Assembly (NCBI GenBank): GCA_946611445.1
Contig: CAMODP010000034.1
Location: 1 to 13,473, forward strand
DNA: 13,473 bases
DNA from: an uncultured Eubacterium sp.
Lineage (GTDB): Bacteria > Bacillota > Clostridia > Lachnospirales > Lachnospiraceae
Reading direction: 5' to 3'
The position numbers and the translations under genes were made by a program. Below the pieces are notes generated by a model. That model was not told the origin of the DNA and made no database searches. It worked only from the letters and a program-made list of their open reading frames with translations. Positions 6,298 to 12,862 of this stretch are shown piece by piece; the stretch's first letter is position 1, and each line of letters opens with the position of its first letter.

Positions 6298-8352
6298 TCA
6301 CCAGACAGCAATTCTGCGGTCCGCAGACAGATACATGCCGTCCCCTTCCGCTATGCCGTATGTCTCATAAAACTCTTCAAACTGCTGCAGACCGACGTTT
6401 ACGCGCAGATAATTCAGCGGATGCACATCCGTCTGGAAATTGTTGATCAGAATATCTTCCGGGACAGACTCCGCCCAGATGGCCGCGAACTGTCTGAAAT
6501 AGGCGTCATAGTCAAAGCCGCTGTGTGACCTGGCCAGATCCAGTGTGATCCGGATGCCTCCCATATCTGCGGTGGCCTCTCCGGTTACCATACTTCCGTT
6601 GTATACGGACCCGCCCGCAAAAGGCCTGATCGTGCTGTAATACTGCGTCACTCTGTCACAGCGGTCCGCAAAGGTCATGGAGTCCTGCACCGGGAGCCAT
6701 GTGTTCTGCAATCCGTCCTTATCATACCGGGCGCCGGAGCTGTCAAACCCATGCGTGATCTCATGGCCGATAATCGCGCAAATGCCGCCCAGCTTCTGCT
6801 CATAGGACATGTTGAGGCTGTAGATGGGAGCCTCCGCGGCACCGGCCAGAATATAGATGCCATTGGTCGTCGGCATATAGAAGGCATTGGTCATCGTCGT
6901 GCTGACTTCTGTCGGATCCCATTTGCTCCTGTCATACGGCCGGGCACAGCGGGCCGCATTGTGCCGCATCAGGCACCGCTGTGATTCCATTACCGCGTCC
7001 AGGAACGTGCCGCCTTCACTCCGGGGCACAATCCGAAAGCCCTCATAATCCATCAGGTCAAAGTCCGGAATCATGACATGTGCCTCTATGGCATCCAGCT
7101 TCTCCAGGCAGAGGGTTTTCCCCTCCTCCGTCAGCCAGGGTTCTTCGGAAAACAGCACATGATACTGGGAGATGACGTCCTGTGTCAGCTTTTCAAGATC
7201 GCTGATGACATCATCATCGACATACCGGTCTACGTACAGTTCATCCAGGATCGGTCCCGCCGCGCTTTTGGCAATATAGTCGTCGAACAGGATCATCTGT
7301 TCTTTTTCCTCGTCTGTATACGGCAGTTCCTCCGGCTCCGCATTCAGCCTGCTCTCACTCAGGCTCTTCTCCAGCGCAAAGGTCTCCCGGTCCAGGAAGT
7401 GGGCGGCCTTCACTGCCGTGTGGACAATAAGCATGCTTCTGATCCCGTCAAGGTTCTGCTCTGTGTAAAGCGACGCTGCCTTTGCGGCAGCCTTCGTATT
7501 CATGAAATACCTGCCGTCCTCCGGACAGCCCCACGCCCTCAGAATATTCTCCATCGGGTAGCCGTCTGCCGCGCTCACACAGTCCGTAAAGGTCAGAAGC
7601 ATCTTTTCCGCCTCGTCCTGTGCCAGGATGACATCCGCGCCGGCCAGTTTTTTCTCAAACCGGTAGCACGCCTTCAGAAGACGGTCGATCTCCCCCTCCT
7701 GGTATCCGAGTTCGGTCAGTACGTGCCCGGTGATCCCGTTTATATACGCGCGGCGCTCCAGACCCGTCTCATCCAGCGCAAAATATTCTGCGGGATCTCC
7801 CAGCGTCAGCTGCGGCGCGCTGACCATCATATTGGCAACCGTCGGATCCGTCTGCGACTGCATTGTTGCTCCCGGCATCAGGATGCCCAGGCAGAAAGGG
7901 TTCTTCCCGGTGTCGCAGACATAGGCTGTCAGGTCCTCCATAGAGGAAATCTCCTCGATCGCCTCCAGATATGGGCGCAGCGGCTCAGCGCCGTCAGCAT
8001 TCCGACTGTCCCAGTCTCCTGCCAGATCGGCGAATTTTTTCAGCTCCCCGGCCTTGTCCCCGGACAGGTCTCCCTCCAGCAGCTTCTGCTTCTTGTCCAG
8101 CACCGTTTTCATGACGGTCATAAAAGAGCCCGTCCCGGATTCCGCACCCGCGATGAGCTCCTGGTCAGCAGCCGCCGCAAAATCATCCTGCAGGCGGATC
8201 GTCTCCTCCGCCTGCACGCTGCCCGTAATATTAGAATTCCTCCATTTGCCCTGCCCCGGCCCGTCGTCAAGGACGGCGCCGCTGCAGCCGGAAAGCGCCA
8301 GCATCAGCGCGAAGGCCAGGGTGAAGGCAGGATAGCATTTCATTCGTCTCAT
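6298..8352 (-). CDS. M13-family zinc metallopeptidase, lipoprotein (neprilysin/PepO-like)
   Basis: The 684-residue protein begins with a lipoprotein signal peptide: basic MRRMK, a hydrophobic core, and lipobox LSGC with the lipidated Cys at 23, so it is exported and membrane-anchored. The catalytic domain is in the C-terminal third. HEITH at 530-534 gives zinc ligands His530 and His534 and catalytic Glu531. GEATAD at 591-596 gives the third ligand Glu592 and Asp596. The upstream NAFY motif for substrate binding and the family-style C-terminus ending in VW are present. M13 enzymes cleave peptides of limited size. One variation is that the usual GENxAD reads GEATAD. The gene sits between a BIG2 lipoprotein and an ABC exporter, which suggests processing or clearing of peptides at the cell surface. 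A purine-rich AAGGAGAAG lies somewhat far (15 nt) before the ATG. Confidence 0.93.
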   Translation of the reverse strand: MRRMKCYPAFTLAFALMLALSGCSGAVLDDGPGQGKWRNSNITGSVQAEETIRLQDDFAAAADQELIAGAESGTGSFMTVMKTVLDKKQKLLEGDLSGDKAGELKKFADLAGDWDSRNADGAEPLRPYLEAIEEISSMEDLTAYVCDTGKNPFCLGILMPGATMQSQTDPTVANMMVSAPQLTLGDPAEYFALDETGLERRAYINGITGHVLTELGYQEGEIDRLLKACYRFEKKLAGADVILAQDEAEKMLLTFTDCVSAADGYPMENILRAWGCPEDGRYFMNTKAAAKAASLYTEQNLDGIRSMLIVHTAVKAAHFLDRETFALEKSLSESRLNAEPEELPYTDEEKEQMILFDDYIAKSAAGPILDELYVDRYVDDDVISDLEKLTQDVISQYHVLFSEEPWLTEEGKTLCLEKLDAIEAHVMIPDFDLMDYEGFRIVPRSEGGTFLDAVMESQRCLMRHNAARCARPYDRSKWDPTEVSTTMTNAFYMPTTNGIYILAGAAEAPIYSLNMSYEQKLGGICAIIGHEITHGFDSSGARYDKDGLQNTWLPVQDSMTFADRCDRVTQYYSTIRPFAGGSVYNGSMVTGEATADMGGIRITLDLARSHSGFDYDAYFRQFAAIWAESVPEDILINNFQTDVHPLNYLRVNVGLQQFEEFYETYGIAEGDGMYLSADRRIAVW

Positions 8353-8377
8353 AGTTTTCGCCAGCTTCTCCTTCTCA

Positions 8378-8404
8378 GGAGACAGGGGTCAGACCCCTGT
8401 CTCC
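8378..8404. repeat. Perfect 12-bp palindrome with 3-nt loop (REP-like)
   Basis: GGAGACAGGGGT and its exact reverse complement flank the loop CAG. There is no T-run on either side, so it is a poor intrinsic terminator. It is followed by two partial copies of TCTCCGAT (8401-8408 region and 8413-8420). It lies between the BIG2 lipoprotein stop and the metallopeptidase ribosome binding site. It may be a dispersed repetitive extragenic palindrome or an mRNA-stabilising hairpin between cotranscribed genes. Confidence 0.75.
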
Positions 8405-8438
8405 GATCCTTATCTCCGATTCCTGTCCCCAATCCGCG

Positions 8439-9398
8439 TCACACGGAAAATGTATACCTCACCTTATAGTGCGCGCTCTCGCCGGCGTTCTCGCCGGTAT
8501 CCTCCGTCACGTACATTTCCAGTTCGATCCAGAACCCGCTGATCAGGTCGTCTTCGGTGACGACATAGTCATAGGATGCCTCGCCGATATCGGGGCTGTC
8601 GTCATTCTCCGTGATCTGGGCATATACCGAGATTGTGTCGCCGGCCGAAACGGTGTAGGGGCCTGTGACCGGCGCCCCGTTGACCAGGAACGTATATGCC
8701 CACTGGTCGCCGATATCATTCTCGTCATCCCGCTCCCAGGCGACATCCGCATTCATCTGCCTCCAGGAAGCGTCGACCGTGACAACCACGCTGTCTGTCA
8801 GCCCGTTGTCGGTCTCTGCGGTCAGTGTGGCTGTCCCGGGGCCGACGGCAGCCATCGTGCCGTCATCATACAGGGAAATCACATTCGGATCACTGGATGT
8901 CCAGTTGATAATCGTATCCGTGACTTCGGACGGATACAGCGTGGCTTCCAGCGGTCCGGCATCCCCGATCATGATGGTGCCTGTGGGATAGGTGATCCGC
9001 ACGCGCCGGGGCTCTGTGACAGTGGGTTCTGTCGGTTCCGGCGTTTCCGTAGGCGCAGGCGTTTTCGTAGGCGCGGGTGTATCCGTAGGTCTGGGCGTTT
9101 TCGTTGGCTCAGGTGTTTTTTCAGGTCCCGGTGCGCTCACGGCAGACGGCTTCTTCTCCGTCTGATTTTCCGTCTTCTGTGTCGGAGCAGGCGTCACCTT
9201 CTCTTTTTCCGCGCTGCCTGCTGCGCTCTCATCGGATTTTTCAATATCGGCGCTGCTGCCTGACAGCGATTCGGCAGAAGCTGCCGAAGACAGACTGTCT
9301 GCCTCGCTGCCGCCGGAAGCGGCATTTCCGCCGCAGCCTGTCAGCAGCAGAACAATCCCCAGCACGCACAATCCTGTTCTCCCCTTCTGTACTCCCAT
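8439..9398 (-). CDS. Lipoprotein with Pro/Thr linker and BIG2 (bacterial Ig-like) domain
   Basis: The protein has 319 residues. A lipoprotein signal peptide ends in LLTGC, with the lipidated Cys at 22. Residues 23-68 are rich in Ser, Ala and Glu. Residues 69-130 form a Pro/Thr linker with repeats of the type KTPAPT. Residues 131-209 form a BIG2-like domain (ATLYPSEVTD, INWTSSDPNV, GTMAAVGPGTATLTA). Residues 210-319 form an acidic beta-rich domain that I do not recognise. It is expected to be anchored outside the membrane with the linker spanning the cell wall. AAAGGAG lies about 11 nt before the ATG. It is followed 86 nt later by the lipoprotein metallopeptidase, and the two may work together at the surface. 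Its binding partner is unknown. Confidence 0.85.
   Translation of the reverse strand: MGVQKGRTGLCVLGIVLLLTGCGGNAASGGSEADSLSSAASAESLSGSSADIEKSDESAAGSAEKEKVTPAPTQKTENQTEKKPSAVSAPGPEKTPEPTKTPRPTDTPAPTKTPAPTETPEPTEPTVTEPRRVRITYPTGTIMIGDAGPLEATLYPSEVTDTIINWTSSDPNVISLYDDGTMAAVGPGTATLTAETDNGLTDSVVVTVDASWRQMNADVAWERDDENDIGDQWAYTFLVNGAPVTGPYTVSAGDTISVYAQITENDDSPDIGEASYDYVVTEDDLISGFWIELEMYVTEDTGENAGESAHYKVRYTFSV
9040..9129. repeat. 18-bp imperfect tandem repeat, 5 units, coding for the Pro/Thr linker
   Basis: Units start at 9040, 9058, 9076, 9094 and 9112. The plus-strand form is close to GGCGTTTTCGTAGGCGCA, and the units differ at a few positions each. Each unit encodes six residues of the KTPAPT type on the minus strand. 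As 18 bp is a multiple of three, gain or loss of units would change linker length without changing frame. Confidence 0.85.
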
Positions 9399-9436
9399 GA
9401 AAACTGATTCTCCTTTGCCATTATTTCAGCAGCTGC

Positions 9437-9483
9437 TCAGAACCATGCGGAATCTGCGCAAAGCAGAATCGGCCCGGTTCTGA
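9437..9483. other. Long imperfect hairpin upstream of the BIG2 lipoprotein gene
   Basis: The outer arms TCAGAACC and GGTTCTGA are a perfect 8-bp inverted repeat. Inside, AATCTGC and GCAGAATC form a second stem with one mismatch around GCAAA. Directly adjacent on the left is the 10-bp palindrome AGCAGCTGCT (9428-9437). No T-run follows, so it is not a standard terminator. It lies in the 121-nt gap between the dipeptidase and the BIG2 lipoprotein and could be an mRNA structure or a protein-binding site. Confidence 0.5.
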
Positions 9484-9519
9484 ATCGTTACGTTTTTATG
9501 CACCCTGTTTGCTTCCGTC

Positions 9520-10176
9520 TCACGCCCGCTTCAGATACCTGGATGAAACCGGAAACTCAAAATAGATATCCGGATACGGCTCATCCGCCAGAGTAAAATG
9601 CCACCACTCACAATCGATCGGCAGAAAGCCGTTGCGGAGCATCACATTGCGCAGGCGCATGCGGTTCTCATGCTGTTCCTCTGTGACATCCTGTGAATCC
9701 GGATGCGACAGCTCGCTGAACAGGTCAAACGGACTCCCCATGTCGAGCTCTTTTCCGGTGTTCATGTCCAGAAGCGTGAGATCCACGGTGCTGCCCCTGC
9801 TGTGGCTGGACTGGCTGGCGATATACCCCCGGCTGAACAGCTCCTGCTTTTCCAGATCCGGAAAAAAATACGGCTTCATCCGCAGGTCCAGATCCTCGAT
9901 CCCCCACATCACAAAATGCCTGACCGCTCCGGCAGGGCGATAGGCATCAAATATTTTCAGGCGGTATCCCTGCACGTTCATCTCATTGCTGACGCTTTTG
10001 AGCGCCCTGGCAGCTTCCGTCGTCAGAATGGCACAGGGTTCCTCATAACAGTCAATCCGGTCGCCTATGAAGTTGTAAGTAGAATAATAGCGGATCTCCT
10101 GGACGATTCCCGGAACAAAATCCGCCAGAAGGACAAAACCGGAAGAATCCATTGTCACTTTTTGTCTGTAATCCAT
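9520..10176 (-). CDS. D-Ala-D-Ala dipeptidase, M15D (VanX/DdpX-like)
   Basis: This 218-residue protein has the VanX signature residues in order: FDAYRP with Arg80 (transition-state Arg), SSHSRGSTVDL with zinc ligands His125 and Asp132, and EWWHF with catalytic Glu190 and zinc ligand His193. The length is close to the VanX family norm (about 200 residues). There is no signal peptide, so it is cytoplasmic. The reaction is hydrolysis of D-Ala-D-Ala. No vanH, ligase or VanRS genes are nearby, so it more likely serves D-Ala recycling or nutrition than vancomycin resistance. The ribosome binding site is weak (GAGAGCTGAAG before ATG); a second ATG at codon 9 is less likely because the first eight residues look normal for the family. 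Confidence 0.92.
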   Translation of the reverse strand: MDYRQKVTMDSSGFVLLADFVPGIVQEIRYYSTYNFIGDRIDCYEEPCAILTTEAARALKSVSNEMNVQGYRLKIFDAYRPAGAVRHFVMWGIEDLDLRMKPYFFPDLEKQELFSRGYIASQSSHSRGSTVDLTLLDMNTGKELDMGSPFDLFSELSHPDSQDVTEEQHENRMRLRNVMLRNGFLPIDCEWWHFTLADEPYPDIYFEFPVSSRYLKRA

Positions 10177-10262
10177 CTTCAGCTCTCATCATCTGCATAA
10201 TCTGTTTTCATGCATATACCGCTCTGCCGGAGGCATGCTCACAAGGCAATTTCGCTTTTTTG

Positions 10263-10291
10263 AGTATACAGTTTTCCCGCCTGTGAAGCAA
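10263..10291 (-). promoter_or_regulatory. Candidate promoter for the D-Ala-D-Ala dipeptidase gene
   Basis: On the minus strand TTGCTT (10291-10286) is followed after 17 bp by TATACT (10268-10263). The -10 matches five of six consensus bases and the -35 three of six. The predicted start, near 10256, would give a leader of about 80 nt before the ATG at 10176. The remainder of the 163-nt gap (10177-10339) is GC-rich on the right and shows no gene or clear terminator. Confidence 0.4.
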
Positions 10292-10339
10292 GGGAAACCA
10301 CACCCGCCGGCAGCCGCTCTCCGCCCTCCCCCCGGGCCT

Positions 10340-10885
10340 TCATTCCTCGCCGGTCAGATGCACGACAATATAGTCATGTCCTGTTGCCTTCAGATATTTC
10401 TGGATCACGTCCGCCGTTTTCAGCTTCAGACTGGACGTGCACACACAGGGATGGCAGCCCAGATCTTCGCCCTTCAGGACGTCTTCATCGATCAGCAGCT
10501 GCACTTCATGCTCCCTGTCGTTCATCAGACCCATGATGCTTACAGCCCCGGGCTCGATATCCAGATATTTGAGCATGCTCTCCGGATCCGCAAAGGACAG
10601 CCTCGCAGCGCCGATCTGTGAAGAGAGCTCTTTTGTCTTGAATTTCTTGTCGCCGGGCATCATCAGAAGATAAAACCGGGTCTTCTGCCTGTTGCAGAGA
10701 AACAGGTTTTTGCAGATCAGCACACCCAGCACTGCGTCAATTTCATTGCAGGCCTCCATATTGTCGGCCCGCTCATGATCTGTCCTGTAATACGCAATCC
10801 CCAGACTGTCCAGATAATCATACGTTCTGATTTCTCTGGGCAGTCTGCCCTCAGTGCTTTCCGGCCGTCCCTTGTACAGCTCCAT
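10340..10885 (-). CDS. YbaK/ProX-type aminoacyl-tRNA deacylase (trans-editing protein)
   Basis: About 181 residues. It matches the YbaK/ProX editing domain: CKNLFLCNRQKTRFYLLMMP contains the conserved Lys and central strands, KELSSQIGAARLSFADPE and EPGAVSIMGLMND follow, then a GCHPCVCTSSLKLKTADV segment with the conserved Ser/Thr region. Such free-standing domains hydrolyse mischarged tRNAPro (Ala-tRNAPro or Cys-tRNAPro) in the cytoplasm. ATG at 10885 is preferred over ATG at 10894, because AAAGGA lies 9 nt before the former and directly touches the latter. It follows cardiolipin synthase by about 110 nt. Substrate choice (Ala or Cys) cannot be decided by eye. Confidence 0.88.
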   Translation of the reverse strand: MELYKGRPESTEGRLPREIRTYDYLDSLGIAYYRTDHERADNMEACNEIDAVLGVLICKNLFLCNRQKTRFYLLMMPGDKKFKTKELSSQIGAARLSFADPESMLKYLDIEPGAVSIMGLMNDREHEVQLLIDEDVLKGEDLGCHPCVCTSSLKLKTADVIQKYLKATGHDYIVVHLTGEE

Positions 10886-10964
10886 AGGTATCATTCCTTT
10901 CCACTTACGTATTCTCTGCCGTATTCACCGGGCTTCTGCGCAAAAACCTTCACACGGTCCGTAA

Positions 10965-10992
10965 ATCCGGCGCTTCTTCGTTCAGGCCGGAT
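10965..10992 (-). terminator. Hairpin after the cardiolipin synthase gene, possible weak terminator
   Basis: ATCCGGC and GCCGGAT form a perfect 7-bp stem with a 14-nt loop, starting five bases after the cardiolipin synthase stop codon. Only three Ts follow on the minus strand, so termination would be weak. An alternative pairing GTAAATC/GATTTAC overlaps it. It may end part of the cardiolipin synthase transcript before the deacylase gene. Confidence 0.35.
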
Positions 10993-10997
10993 GGGAT

Positions 10998-12566
10998 TTA
11001 CATGAGGGGCGCGATAAATGTCATGATGAAGCCCAGAAGTTTATAGAACAGTTTCTCATGCCGGATCGTTTCGGCGGTGACGCGCCGGCATTTTGCGAGG
11101 GTCTCCTGGAAATCCTTTTCAATATCCGCAATGCAGTCTGTCTTGTACAGATAGGTCGCGCATTCAAAATGATGGTAGAGACTCCGGTAATCCAGGTTGA
11201 TCGTGCCCACGACAGCGCGCTCGTCGTCGCTGACGGCGACCTTGGCATGCACGAAGCCGGGTGTGTATTCGTAAATTTCGACACCTGCCTCCGTAAGAGA
11301 CCGGTAATGCGTCTTTGCCAGAGCATACGCGGCCTTTTTATCGGGGATGCCGGGCAGGATCAGCTTCACGTCAACGCCCCGCTGCGCCGCGTATTTCAGC
11401 GCTGCCGCCAGTTCTCCGTCGAGAATCAGGTAGGGCGTCATGATATGTACGTATTTCCCTGCGCGGTACAGCAGGTCCATATAAACCGTCTCTCCGACCT
11501 TGTCACCGTCAAGCGGGCAGTCTCCATAAGGGATTACATAGCCGGACGCGTGCTCCGGGACATATCCGGTGTCCTGAATATACGGTTCATATACGTGGGT
11601 CTTTTCATTGATGTTCCACATCTGCAGAAACATCAGGGCAAAGCTCCTTGCCGCATCCCCCTTCAGCATCACGGCAGTGTCCTTCCAGTGACCGAAACGT
11701 TCGATCCGGTTGATATACTCATCTGCCAGGTTGACACCGCCGTTGAAGGCAACCTTTCCGTCGATCACCAGGATCTTGCGGTGATCGCGGTAATTGTAAT
11801 GAGAGGACAGCACCGGAAGAATCGGGGCAAAGGGTTTGGCGTGAATCCCCTTTTTTTCAAGGAGCTTCCAGTAGTCTGCCGGAAGTGTGGACATTTCGCA
11901 CATGCCGTCATACATGACACGTACATCGACTCCCGCGGCTGCTTTTTCAATCAGGATCTCCAGGATAGTCCCCCACATATATCCTTCGGTGATAATGAAA
12001 TACTCCATGAAGATGTATTTTTCAGCCTTTTTCAGTTCCGTCAGCATTGCCGTGAACTTCTCTTCTCCGAGAGGGAAAAACTGCGTCTCTGTGTTTCTGA
12101 AGGCAGGGAAGCATCCTGTCCGGTTCAGGTACTTTACCAGATCATCTACATCGCCGCCATCCTGACGGAGTTCCTCCATGATGCCCTCCGGCTGCGGGAT
12201 CGCCTGCCTGGTCTGACGGATTGTCTCATCCGCCATCCTTTTCAGGAGACGGTGGCCGGCATTTGTCTGGGTGTAGAGAAGCAGAAAGGCGCCGAAAAAA
12301 GGAAGCACAGCTATGATCAGAAGCCAGGTCAGCTTGGCGGAAGCATCAATCTGAGATAAAAACAGATACCCCATCATGACGACGGTAAAAATCACGACGG
12401 CGACCGAAAAATGCACATAGTAATCGCTCAGTCGGAAATAGATCAGCACATAGAACCCGGCCTGCAGCAGCAGCAGGGCAAATATGAGCAGAAAACGGCT
12501 GAAAACAAGAGATAAAAGGCCGCCTTTTCTGGGCGGGGCAAGTCTGAAAATCTGTTCGTCCGGCAT
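10998..12566 (-). CDS. cls: Cardiolipin synthase, phospholipase D superfamily
   Basis: The 522-residue protein has three hydrophobic N-terminal segments (about 18-45, 52-71, 79-99), with the last two matching the PLDc_N region, then two phospholipase D domains. HKD motif 1 is HRKILVID (His262, Lys264, Asp269) followed by GKVAFNGGVNLADEY. HKD motif 2 is HAKVAVSD (His440, Lys442, Asp447) followed by ERAVVGTINLDYRS. Length and layout are those of bacterial ClsA-type enzymes, which join two phosphatidylglycerol molecules into cardiolipin at the inner membrane. The ribosome binding site before ATG 12566 is poor (GGGATAATCATC). The gene is divergent from the MATE transporter, with which it shares a 185-nt intergenic region. 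Confidence 0.93.
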   Translation of the reverse strand: MPDEQIFRLAPPRKGGLLSLVFSRFLLIFALLLLQAGFYVLIYFRLSDYYVHFSVAVVIFTVVMMGYLFLSQIDASAKLTWLLIIAVLPFFGAFLLLYTQTNAGHRLLKRMADETIRQTRQAIPQPEGIMEELRQDGGDVDDLVKYLNRTGCFPAFRNTETQFFPLGEEKFTAMLTELKKAEKYIFMEYFIITEGYMWGTILEILIEKAAAGVDVRVMYDGMCEMSTLPADYWKLLEKKGIHAKPFAPILPVLSSHYNYRDHRKILVIDGKVAFNGGVNLADEYINRIERFGHWKDTAVMLKGDAARSFALMFLQMWNINEKTHVYEPYIQDTGYVPEHASGYVIPYGDCPLDGDKVGETVYMDLLYRAGKYVHIMTPYLILDGELAAALKYAAQRGVDVKLILPGIPDKKAAYALAKTHYRSLTEAGVEIYEYTPGFVHAKVAVSDDERAVVGTINLDYRSLYHHFECATYLYKTDCIADIEKDFQETLAKCRRVTAETIRHEKLFYKLLGFIMTFIAPLM

Positions 12567-12672
12567 GATGATTATCCCATATAATACAGTACAAAATATG
12601 TTTACAGATACTCTTTAAGAATACGCAAAATGCAGATGGATGACAAGACAAATTTCCGCCGGATGTGTGTTC

Positions 12673-12705
12673 TTGACTTTGCGCCTGCCCCCAATGTAGT
12701 ATAGT
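12673..12705 (+). promoter_or_regulatory. Candidate promoter for the MATE transporter
   Basis: TTGACT (12673-12678) matches five of six -35 bases. Two -10 choices exist: TAGTAT (12697-12702, 18-bp spacer) or the better hexamer TATAGT (12700-12705, 21-bp spacer). A partial dyad ACTTTG/CAATGT (12676-12681 and 12692-12697) lies within the spacer, which resembles a MerR-type arrangement with overlong spacing. In addition ACTTTGC (12676-12682) recurs inverted as GCAAAGT (12727-12733). No promoter for the divergent cardiolipin synthase could be fixed with confidence in the rest of the 12567-12751 region. Confidence 0.4.
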
Positions 12706-12751
12706 GTAAGCATAATATGTAAAATTGCAAAGTGACAGGAGCCTGCTGATA

Positions 12752-12862
12752 ATGCTGAAAAAATCTCTGACCGCATTTTTTCTGACAATATATCCCATAT
12801 GTTCTTTGCGACCTCCATCGCCCTGGTCTTTACAGAATTTACGGGCGTCATCGCCGTACTGA
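12752..12862 (+). other. Apparent out-of-frame start of the MATE gene (36-codon reading frame)
   Basis: AGGAG at 12737-12741 stands 10 nt before ATG at 12752. Reading from there gives MLKKSLTAFF and a stop at 12860-12862. Shifting by one base at the A6 tract (12758-12763) instead gives MLKKISDRIFSDNISHMFF, which runs into the conserved MATE protein. This is therefore the expected N-terminus, disconnected by a single-base frame difference. Confidence 0.6.

Noticed and set aside
8378..8404. Palindrome as an intrinsic terminator
   Set aside because: No T-run follows the stem on either strand.
7078..8469. Long plus-strand reading frame (463 codons) opposite the metallopeptidase
   Set aside because: The minus strand encodes a complete M13 enzyme with zinc motifs and a signal peptide. 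The plus frame is a composition-driven antisense shadow with no recognisable domain.
9520..10176. Vancomycin resistance cluster around the VanX-like gene
   Set aside because: No D-lactate dehydrogenase, D-Ala-D-Lac ligase or two-component genes are present on either side.
11058..12359. Plus-strand 433-codon frame opposite cardiolipin synthase
   Set aside because: Antisense shadow of a gene with both HKD motifs.
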